Assembly: GCA_900764225.1 (NCBI GenBank)
Contig: CAAFNG010000375.1
Span: 1-17,230, forward strand
DNA length: 17,230 nt
DNA from: Lachnospiraceae bacterium
Lineage (GTDB): Bacteria; Bacillota; Clostridia; Lachnospirales; Lachnospiraceae
Reading direction: 5' to 3'
The notes under the pieces are model-generated. The model was not told the origin of the DNA. It worked only from the letters and a program-made list of their open reading frames with translations, and did no database searches. Below, one piece after another: positions 1 through 5,589 of this stretch (its first letter is position 1; the number at the start of each line of letters is the position of its first letter). The position numbers were made by a program, and so were the translations under genes.

Positions 1-1299
1 ACTTGTAACCTTGCAGGAAATGTATACAATCTGGTCTACGCCGTAAGCCAGGATCTTTGGAAGGGCTTTGGGGTGAACGCCATCTCTTGGTGGATCAAGG
101 ATGATCATATCCGGTTTCTCCGGCACATCGTCCAGAACCTTCAGCACATCTCCGGCAATAAAACGACAGTTATTGATGCTGTTAAGTGCAGCGTTTACTC
201 TGGCGGCTTTTACCGCGTCTTCCACGATCTCCACACCGATCACCTCGCTGGCAACGGACGCCGCAAGCTGGGCAATGGTGCCGGTTCCGCTGTAAAGGTC
301 AAACACCACCTTGTCTCTGGTATCTCCTACATATTCCCGTACCTTGGAATACAGAATCTCCGCAGCCAGGGAATTTGGCTGGAAAAAGGAAAATGTGCTG
401 ATCTTAAATTTCAGTCCAAGAAGTTCTTCATAGAAATAATCCTTTCCGTAAAGGATCTTCGTCTCGTCGCTCTGCACTACATCAGATAAAGAATCATTTA
501 AAATGTGCATGATCCCCACGATCTTCCCTTCCAGCGGAAGTGCAAGAAGCTGTTCTTTCAGAGGCTCCAGATCATATTCTTCCTGGGTGGTGGTTACCAC
601 ATGGACCAGGATCTCACCACTTGTAACACCTCTTCGAAGAAGAAGATGTCGAAGATACCCCACATGCTGCAGCTTTTTATAGAAGCTGGCATTACGCTCC
701 AGGAAAAACTCCCGCACACAGACCAGGATCTTTGTCATATCCGGATGGACCAGCTTACAGTCATCCGTATTCAGGATATCGTAAGTGCTTCCCTTTTTGT
801 GAAGTCCAAGGGACAGCGGCCCATCCTTATACTCATCCCCAAAAGAAAACTCCATCTTATTGCGGTACCCGAACTCAATGGGACTGCCATAGATCCCATC
901 CCAGTGATATAAACGATCCGCAGCCTCAGCTTTTTCTGTCACATCACTGTTCTTCCCGATCTTAGCCAGACTTTCTCTCACTGCCCCATCCAGAAGTTCC
1001 CTCACCTGACATTCCTTCATCTCCTTCTGTGCCTCATAGCTCATGGTCTGATACATGCAGCCGCCACATGCCGGAAACTCCTGACAGGCAGGTTCTCTTG
1101 TCTCCAGCGGAGATTTCTCCAGGACCTCCAGAAGACGTCCTTCCGCCCGGCCGGAACGTTTCTTATTGATCATAAACCTGACTTTCTGTCCCGGGATTCC
1201 GTTTTTTACAATTACTTTCTGGTCATCAACCCAAACAAAACCTTTGTTTGGAAATTCCACTTTTTCTATAATACCTTCGTAAATTTCACCTTTTTTCAT
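1..1299 (-). CDS. rlmD: 23S rRNA (uracil-C5)-methyltransferase RlmD/RlmCD family, 3' end cut off by window
   Basis: SAM-dependent C5 methylation of uridine in 23S rRNA (TrmA/RumA family). The 433 visible codons are open from ATG at 1299 to base 1, so the C-terminus lies outside the window; the family is usually about 450 residues. An N-terminal TRAM-like domain covers about residues 1-60. Cysteines 72, 78, 81 (CxxxxxCGGC) and 181 (DDCKLVHP) fit the four [4Fe-4S] ligands of RumA. The methylase domain shows FSFFQPN, the SAM loop DLYSGTGT, ILDPPREG, and the nucleophile motif YISCK close to the window edge. The residue after SCK is Val where Pro is usual in relatives. The start has AGAGGA about four bases upstream. 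The gene lies just downstream of a terminator at 1350-1381, so it probably has its own promoter in the 50-base gap. Choice between U747, U1939 or dual specificity cannot be made from sequence. Confidence 0.93.
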   Translation of the reverse strand, partial: MKKGEIYEGIIEKVEFPNKGFVWVDDQKVIVKNGIPGQKVRFMINKKRSGRAEGRLLEVLEKSPLETREPACQEFPACGGCMYQTMSYEAQKEMKECQVRELLDGAVRESLAKIGKNSDVTEKAEAADRLYHWDGIYGSPIEFGYRNKMEFSFGDEYKDGPLSLGLHKKGSTYDILNTDDCKLVHPDMTKILVCVREFFLERNASFYKKLQHVGYLRHLLLRRGVTSGEILVHVVTTTQEEYDLEPLKEQLLALPLEGKIVGIMHILNDSLSDVVQSDETKILYGKDYFYEELLGLKFKISTFSFFQPNSLAAEILYSKVREYVGDTRDKVVFDLYSGTGTIAQLAASVASEVIGVEIVEDAVKAARVNAALNSINNCRFIAGDVLKVLDDVPEKPDMIILDPPRDGVHPKALPKILAYGVDQIVYISCKVTS

Positions 1300-1349
1300 A
1301 AATCCTCTTTCTGTTTTATAACTAGTACAGCGTTTCACGGTCCGTCTTC

Positions 1350-1381
1350 AAAAATCAAGCCCCGGTATCGCGCCGGGGCTT
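1350..1381 (-). terminator. Intrinsic terminator of the small membrane protein gene
   Basis: A perfect 9-bp stem (AAGCCCCGG at 1357-1365 with CCGGGGCTT at 1373-1381) and a 7-base loop is followed, reading the minus strand, by TTTTT (1354-1350). It separates the small membrane protein gene at 1460-1690 from rlmD. Confidence 0.88.
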
Positions 1382-1459
1382 CAATTATCCGCTTCTCATA
1401 TTCATACATAACAGACTGCCATTCTGATCTGCTCAAAACAGCCTCTGCAGTGAAAGTTC

Positions 1460-1690
1460 TTACTCTTCCTCATCCTCGAAATAATCATCGAAGTCATCAT
1501 CAAAATCTTCTTCAAAATCTTCCAGATAATCCGGAGCGAAGAAACGGTATACTGCAAACGCAATACCGGCAACAGCTGCAACAGCACCGATGATCGCCAG
1601 TACCCAAAGGACTGTGTTCTTATCTTTCTCTTCTTCTTTTTTCTTCAGTGTTGCGAGCAGTTCTTCAAGTTTTGTTGTATTTAAATTCAT
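1460..1690 (-). CDS. Small single-pass membrane protein with acidic C-terminal tail, function unknown
   Basis: A 76-residue protein that I do not recognise as a named family. It has three parts: a charged, coiled-coil-prone N-terminus (residues 6-25, rich in Lys and Glu), one hydrophobic helix at about 27-48, and a tail from residue 54 made almost only of Asp, Glu, Phe and Tyr (for example EDFDDDFDDYFEDEEE). There are two basic residues or fewer after the membrane span, so either the tail faces out or it is an intracellular acidic binding surface. AGGATGG lies about 12 bases before the ATG, a rather long spacing. It is a single-gene unit with its own promoter near 1797-1805 and terminator at 1350-1381. 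The clean gene boundaries and biased composition support it being real. Confidence 0.75.
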   Translation of the reverse strand: MNLNTTKLEELLATLKKKEEEKDKNTVLWVLAIIGAVAAVAGIAFAVYRFFAPDYLEDFEEDFDDDFDDYFEDEEE

Positions 1691-1796
1691 AACACTGCAC
1701 CATCCTTTCTTTCTGTTCGGCTGTACTTTCTGTCAGTAAATCTACAGCGCATCGTTTTTTGAGGTCGCTGCACCCGAGCCTTTTTTTAATGTTCTT

Positions 1797-1805
1797 ATTA
1801 TACCA
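1797..1805 (-). promoter_or_regulatory. Extended -10 promoter for the small membrane protein gene
   Basis: The minus strand reads TGGTATAAT, a perfect TATAAT hexamer (1802-1797) with the TGn extension. The -35 region at 17-base spacing (1820-1825) is TGGTAA, only 3/6 to consensus, which fits an extended -10 promoter. Transcription from here would give a leader of about 100 bases before the ATG at 1690. That leader can form a hairpin (1743-1749 with 1766-1772, seven pairs with one wobble). Confidence 0.7.
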
Positions 1806-1812
1806 CCATATG

Positions 1813-1827
1813 TCTGGTTTTACCAGA
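1813..1827. promoter_or_regulatory. Operator-like palindrome over the -35 region
   Basis: TCTGGT-TTT-ACCAGA is a perfect 6-bp inverted repeat with a 3-base centre, lying over the -35 region of the promoter at 1797-1805. The position would suit a repressor or activator site, but a short palindrome may also occur by chance. No cognate regulator is identifiable. Confidence 0.4.
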
Positions 1828-1858
1828 ACTTACACAAATTTTCGCAGAAACATTCTGT

Positions 1859-1901
1859 AAAAAAATCGCCGTATTTCCGGCATTTCCGGAAAGATACGGC
1901 G
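1859..1901 (-). terminator. Intrinsic terminator of the corrinoid importer operon
   Basis: Outer stem CGCCGTAT (1867-1874) with ATACGGCG (1894-1901), inner stem TTCCGG (1875-1880) with CCGGAA (1886-1891), a 2-base bulge and a 5-base loop. On the minus strand a run of seven T (1865-1859) follows. It starts nine bases after the stop codon of the CGGC protein gene. The plus side also has GTTTT after the stem, so it could act weakly in both directions. Confidence 0.9.
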
Positions 1902-1909
1902 GTTTTCTC

Positions 1910-2263
1910 TTATTCTTTATGGGTTCCTCGGATCACTTTGATCCCGCGTTCTTCTATCAGACCGCAGATCTGTGTTATCCGCGGACATTCCTTTTTTTCC
2001 TCATTCAGACGGCATACCCCGACATGGATGACGCTGATCTTTTCACTGACCAGCCGGTCTGCCTTTTCCAAAATTCCCTCATCTTCAGCAGGTTCTTTTG
2101 CATTGGTTTCTTTGCATCCGTTGCATGTCATCACAGCTGCCAGAATCGTATCTTCCGGATAGCCGGAAAAAAAATCTCTTCTTTCCCGAAATGCAGACAG
2201 ACATCCTGCCCTGGTACACACATCATTGGAATTAAGGCATGTCAAAATCCCGATCTTTTTCAT
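1910..2263 (-). CDS. CGGC domain-containing protein (cysteine-rich, putative metal binding)
   Basis: A 117-residue protein that resembles the CGGC domain family (PF08821): N-terminal IGILTC, then C16 and C21, a CNGC motif at 47-50 (variant of CGGC), HVGVC with C84, ECP at 92-94, C100, and a C-terminal GTH. Eight cysteines in 117 residues suggest a metal or Fe-S site or a redox role; the family has no firmly established function. I chose the ATG at 2263 (MKKIGIL) because GAGGG lies six bases upstream; an in-frame ATG at 2281 would add six residues but has a cramped GAGG at four bases. The gene begins 36 bases after the importer ATPase gene with no terminator between, and the operon terminator follows it, so it is very likely cotranscribed with the corrinoid importer. 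Confidence 0.82.
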   Translation of the reverse strand: MKKIGILTCLNSNDVCTRAGCLSAFRERRDFFSGYPEDTILAAVMTCNGCKETNAKEPAEDEGILEKADRLVSEKISVIHVGVCRLNEEKKECPRITQICGLIEERGIKVIRGTHKE

Positions 2264-2299
2264 CTTTTTCCCTCTATGCATCCCGCCTCACAGCCAGAA

Positions 2300-3055
2300 T
2301 CATAAAAACAAAATATGCATCTTTCCGTGGCTGTCGTAAACGATCTCCGCTTCTACTTTATAGATCCTGCGGATCAGCTCCGGGGTCAGGACTTCTTCCG
2401 GCGTTCCGTAACCTTCCAGAACTCCGTCCTTCAGTACATAGATCTTATCACAGTATGCTGCTGCAATATTCAGATCGTGAATAGCGGAGATCACGGTTAC
2501 ATTAAGTTTTTTCACCAGCTCCATCAGCATGATCTGGTGGGTAATGTCCAGATGATTGGTAGGCTCATCCAGAATCAGTGCAGAGGTCTGCTGGGCAAGT
2601 GCTCTTGCCAGGATCACCCTCTGCTGCTCTCCTCCGGAAAGAGTGGAAAAGGTACGGTCTGCAAACGCCTCCATCTGTACGGTTTTCAGCGCTTCATCCA
2701 CGATCTGGTAATCTTTTGCATTGTCCCGTTCCAGAGTCTTTTTATGAGGCGCACGCCCCATAAGAACCACCTCGCGGACCGTAAAATCAAAATTATAATA
2801 ATTGTGCTGTGCCACCACGGCCATTTTTTTCGCAGAGCTTCGAACACTCATGGAATGGAGCTCCTCGCCGTCCAGATACACGGCTCCTGCGTCTGGTTTC
2901 AGAATACGGTAAATGCATTTCAGCAAAGTGGATTTTCCGCTTCCGTTTGGTCCGATGATTCCTACCAGTTCCTTATCCTGGGATTCCATGGAGATTCCCT
3001 TCAGGATCTGTCTGGCGTGAAAGCCAACCTGAATATTTTCTGTGGTGATCTTCAT
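2300..3055 (-). CDS. btuD: ABC importer ATP-binding protein, cobalamin/siderophore (BtuD/FecE) type
   Basis: Cytoplasmic ATPase of a type II (BtuCD-like) importer, 251 residues. Visible motifs in order: Walker A GPNGSGKST at 35-43, Q-loop VVAQHNYY, signature LSGGEQQRV, Walker B ALILDEPTNHLD, and the switch histidine in ISAIHDLN. The QHNYYNFDFTVREVVLMGR segment is typical of the FecE/FhuC/BtuD group. Its ATG shares one base with the stop codon of the permease gene (TAATG), which shows translational coupling. FecE-type ATPases cannot be told apart by substrate from sequence; the cobalamin riboswitch upstream of the operon is the reason for preferring a corrinoid substrate. Confidence 0.92.
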   Translation of the reverse strand: MKITTENIQVGFHARQILKGISMESQDKELVGIIGPNGSGKSTLLKCIYRILKPDAGAVYLDGEELHSMSVRSSAKKMAVVAQHNYYNFDFTVREVVLMGRAPHKKTLERDNAKDYQIVDEALKTVQMEAFADRTFSTLSGGEQQRVILARALAQQTSALILDEPTNHLDITHQIMLMELVKKLNVTVISAIHDLNIAAAYCDKIYVLKDGVLEGYGTPEEVLTPELIRRIYKVEAEIVYDSHGKMHILFL

Positions 3056-4140
3056 TACCGGGCACCTCCGAATCCATAGGATTTCCGCACAAGCAGATAA
3101 ATAAAGCAGGGAGCACCGATAATGGATACCAGCACACCGATGGGCATCTCGGAATTTTTAAGGATCACACGACATGCCACATCGCACCAGATCAGAAACG
3201 ATGCACCAAGAAGCGCACTTAAGGGGAGCAGTTTTCTGTGATCTGTTCCAAAAAGGATCCGGACCACATGAGGGATCACCAGTCCCACAAATCCGATCAC
3301 ACCGGCACAGTACACGGCAAATCCGATCATAACAGAAGCAACGATCAGATAAAAAGTCCGCAGTCTGTGCAGATCTGTTCCAAGGGTAATGGATACGTCA
3401 TCTCCCAGAAGCATCAGATTCAGGTTCCGGTACTGCGTCCAGAAAACAGCCACGCACACCAGCGTGACCGGAAGCATTACACTCACTCTGGTCCAGCTTG
3501 CTCCGGCAAGACTTCCCATGCTCCACTTCATAACTTCTGTTGCCGCATTTTTGTCATTGGTAATATAAATGACAAAATTGGAAAAAGCAGAACAGACTGC
3601 GCTGACCGCCATTCCCGCAAGGATCAGTTTTGCGGAAGTTGCCTTTCCACCCATGTTTGCAATGGCGATCACCGCAAAAGAAGTGATCATCGCGCCAATG
3701 AAAGCTGTGATTCCCACAGAGTTTCCGCCAAGAAAGCTTCCGATTCCAAGCATGATGGCCAGTGTGGCACCCAGAGATGCACCAGATGAGATACCCAGCA
3801 CATACGGGTCTGCCAGCGGGTTCTGCACGATAGCCTGCATCACCACGCCGCACACGGAAAGAGCCATTCCAACTGCCAGAGCCAGAAGGACTCTAGGCAG
3901 CCGGATCAGCCACACAACATCATGAACTGCGCCTTCCGCATAGGCGGACAGACTTTTTATATGAAACAATTTATAAGCGATAACGCTGTATACATCCTTC
4001 AGTGACAGATCCGCATTTCCAAAAGTGATGGCTGCAAGTATGGAAAAAATAAGGAATCCTGCAAGTCCGATGAGAACTGCCACATACATGGATGTTCTGA
4101 GCACCTTATCTTTTTTTCTCTGTGAAGCTGTTTCTTTCAC
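3055..4140 (-). CDS. btuC: FecCD-family permease of the corrinoid ABC importer (BtuC type)
   Basis: Integral membrane permease, 361 residues and about ten membrane segments, the usual size for FecCD proteins. Family hallmarks are visible: LIRLPRVLLALAVGMAL followed by CGVVMQAIVQNPLADP and LGISSGASLGA, then LGDD and GFVGLVIPHVVR, the last being near the coupling helix that contacts the ATPase. The start is GTG at 4140, with GGAG eight bases upstream; the nearby ATG at 4147 is out of frame and closes after two codons. The gene starts 14 bases after the binding protein gene and overlaps the ATPase gene by one base. Confidence 0.93.
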   Translation of the reverse strand: MKETASQRKKDKVLRTSMYVAVLIGLAGFLIFSILAAITFGNADLSLKDVYSVIAYKLFHIKSLSAYAEGAVHDVVWLIRLPRVLLALAVGMALSVCGVVMQAIVQNPLADPYVLGISSGASLGATLAIMLGIGSFLGGNSVGITAFIGAMITSFAVIAIANMGGKATSAKLILAGMAVSAVCSAFSNFVIYITNDKNAATEVMKWSMGSLAGASWTRVSVMLPVTLVCVAVFWTQYRNLNLMLLGDDVSITLGTDLHRLRTFYLIVASVMIGFAVYCAGVIGFVGLVIPHVVRILFGTDHRKLLPLSALLGASFLIWCDVACRVILKNSEMPIGVLVSIIGAPCFIYLLVRKSYGFGGAR

Positions 4141-4154
4141 TGCATTTTCTCCGA

Positions 4155-5249
4155 TCAGTCAAGATTTACGTCCGGATATAATCCCTTTGCAAAAGTTTCG
4201 ATTCCGTCCTGGGTACGTGTTGCACTTGCATACATCTCACTGAGCATAATCGGGTAAACACGTCCGTTCTTTACTGCGTCAAGGCTCTTCAAGGACTCAT
4301 CATCCTGGATCACTGCAAGCTGGCTGTTCTTAACAGTTTCCGGATCATCTCCTGCATATGGCATGTAAACCACAAAGATCACGTCAGGGTTGGCTGCGAT
4401 GATATCCTCTTTTCCAACGGTGGAAGCATCCGGGTTTGCAAGAGTTGCGCCTAACTGTGTTACCATATCTCCGCCAAGGCTCTTTACGCCATAGTTTGTG
4501 ATGTCATCTCCAAGAGGCTCCAATACCATTACGCTTGGTTTGTCTTTTACATCTGCAGTTGCAGTAAGAGTTTTGTCGATCACTGCTTTTGCATCATCAA
4601 CGATAGCCTGCGCTTTGTCCTGTACATCGAAGATCTTTCCGATATTTAAGATATCTGTGAATTCATTTTCCAGTGTTCTGTCGCCGTCCGGACGAGTATT
4701 GGTGTTGTAGTAGGTGTTGCAGCCTTTGTCGATCCAGTCTGTTACATTTCCCAGATTCTTATCAGAGAAAAGAGAGCTCCAGGATAAGATCATGTCCGGC
4801 TCCAGCATTGTTACAGTTTCAAGGGATGGGGTAAATTCGTCAAGATAATTTGTTTTTGAGAATGCTTCTTTGAGATCTTCCGGAACTTCATTATCAAGAC
4901 CTGCGGTAGCTACCAGGTGGTCTTCCAGACCAAGTGCGAGCATAGTCTCAATGCTTCCCTGATATACAGCAAGGACTTTTTCCGGTGCTTTTTCATAAGT
5001 GGTTTCGATTTCGTTTCCATCGTAATCATAGGTTGTGATGGTCAGAGGATATTCTGTCTTGGTTGCCTCTGCGGAAGAATCTTCGGTGTCTGCAGACCCT
5101 GTACTGTCTTCTGCTGCCGGCTGGTTGTCTTCCTTGATGGTCTCGGAGTCTGCTCTCTCTGCGGCATAAACAGCCGGAGCTGCAGATACGGTCATTGCCG
5201 CTGCCATTACCATTGCCATGATTCTTGTGGATACATACTTGTTTTTCAT
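4155..5249 (-). CDS. btuF: ABC importer substrate-binding protein, probable corrinoid binding (BtuF/FepB type)
   Basis: Extracytoplasmic periplasmic-binding-protein family member, 364 residues. Residues 1-29 form a Sec signal with a likely signal peptidase I site at VYA|AE. There is no lipobox cysteine; the first cysteine is deep in the mature domain (KGCNTYY). Residues 31-66 are a Ser/Thr/Asp/Glu-rich linker of the sort that normally follows a lipid anchor. The folded domain carries the PBP motifs PEKVLAVYQGSIETMLALGL, LEPDMILSWSS and IIAANPDVIFVVYMP. AGAGG lies seven bases before the ATG. It is the first gene of the operon and sits under a cobalamin riboswitch. Similar proteins bind iron chelates, so the corrinoid assignment rests on the riboswitch. 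Confidence 0.9.
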   Translation of the reverse strand: MKNKYVSTRIMAMVMAAAMTVSAAPAVYAAERADSETIKEDNQPAAEDSTGSADTEDSSAEATKTEYPLTITTYDYDGNEIETTYEKAPEKVLAVYQGSIETMLALGLEDHLVATAGLDNEVPEDLKEAFSKTNYLDEFTPSLETVTMLEPDMILSWSSLFSDKNLGNVTDWIDKGCNTYYNTNTRPDGDRTLENEFTDILNIGKIFDVQDKAQAIVDDAKAVIDKTLTATADVKDKPSVMVLEPLGDDITNYGVKSLGGDMVTQLGATLANPDASTVGKEDIIAANPDVIFVVYMPYAGDDPETVKNSQLAVIQDDESLKSLDAVKNGRVYPIMLSEMYASATRTQDGIETFAKGLYPDVNLD

Positions 5250-5301
5250 TTCATTTCCTCTCTTTTCGCCTGTTTTATCTCCTGTTGCCTATGGGTAACC
5301 G

Positions 5302-5354
5302 AAAAGATGGGGCTTCATAAAATCTGCACGGAACACTTTGTACGGAAGCTCCCA
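5302..5354 (-). terminator. Second terminator-like hairpin in the importer leader
   Basis: On the minus strand TGGGAGCTTC (5354-5345) pairs with GAAGCCCCA (5316-5308), nine pairs with one bulged A. The 28-base loop can hold a small inner hairpin. The stem is followed by TCTTTT (5307-5302). The short T-run and large loop make it a weak candidate; it could instead be part of an antitermination or translation-control structure after the B12-box-like element. Confidence 0.4.
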
Positions 5355-5369
5355 CTTACATACTGTCAA

Positions 5370-5390
5370 GCAGGTTTCCTAACTTACAGA
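5370..5390 (-). promoter_or_regulatory. B12-box-like element in the importer leader
   Basis: The minus strand reads AAGTTAGGAAACCTGC (5385-5370). Without its first base this aligns to the conserved B12 box (AGYCAGGAGACCTGCC) at most positions, including the AGG-AAA-CCT mini-hairpin. It is flanked by CTGT (5389-5386) and, beyond 5370, by TTGACAG, which can pair as an outer stem. It is a better match than the degenerate TCAGAGAGATTCTGG beside the aptamer core at about 5471-5485, but it lies beyond the terminator hairpin at 5408-5462. Confidence 0.5.
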
Positions 5391-5407
5391 CTCAGAAAAA
5401 ACTCCGC

Positions 5408-5462
5408 AAAATAAAAACTGATACACCATTCATCTTTTAGCCGATCATGAATGATGTATCAG
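5408..5462 (-). terminator. Riboswitch expression-platform terminator
   Basis: A 16-bp stem with one mismatch (5418-5433 with 5447-5462) and a 13-base loop, followed on the minus strand by TTTTTATTTT (5417-5408). It comes directly after the cobalamin riboswitch core and before btuF, the usual place for a ligand-controlled terminator in Firmicutes. It would also end pcrA transcription. Confidence 0.85.
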
Positions 5463-5463
5463 A

Positions 5464-5589
5464 ATTTTCTCCAGAATCTCTCTGACATCGGGATTTCGCC
5501 TTCTCACATGAGTTTCTGCAATGGCATGTGAAATCCCTTCTTCTGTATACAGTGGCCGCAACCGCTCAGGCTTTTTACCCGATTCCCTC
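5464..5589 (-). promoter_or_regulatory. Cobalamin riboswitch (conserved aptamer core)
   Basis: Read on the minus strand, the conserved pieces occur in the correct order: GGGAA (5587-5583), the stem-loop TCGGG...CCTGA with the GGTaaAA-like loop, then GCGG...GCCACTGTA (5556-5548). Next come a stem GGGATTT (5537-5531) with AAATCCC (5496-5490), an inner stem CACATG/CATGTG around GCCATTG (5525-5519), the J6/3 motif GAAGGC (5503-5498), and GATG. A degenerate box TCAGAGAGATTCTGG follows, keeping a CAGA/TCTG hairpin, then the terminator. The core starts at the base after the pcrA stop codon, so any P1/P2 5' strands must lie inside pcrA. Expected effect: cobalamin binding lowers expression of the importer operon. 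The exact 3' boundary is unclear because a better B12 box occurs at 5370-5385. Confidence 0.85.

Noticed and set aside
73..912. Plus-strand open frames at the left end
   Set aside because: They are shadows of rlmD, which reads through the same bases on the minus strand with all family motifs in one frame.
2315..3079. Plus-strand open frame of 254 codons opposite btuD
   Set aside because: Shadow of the ATPase gene; no recognisable motif, and no ribosome binding site or promoter was identified.
1910..5249. Ferric siderophore or haem importer as the identity of the ABC operon
   Set aside because: The protein families allow it, but the cobalamin riboswitch core just upstream of btuF favours corrinoids. 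It is kept as an alternative only if the riboswitch is disproved.
5340..5376. TTGACA on the minus strand just after the B12-box-like element as a -35 box for btuF
   Set aside because: At 17 bases the matching -10 position reads TCCGTA, which is not a -10 element.
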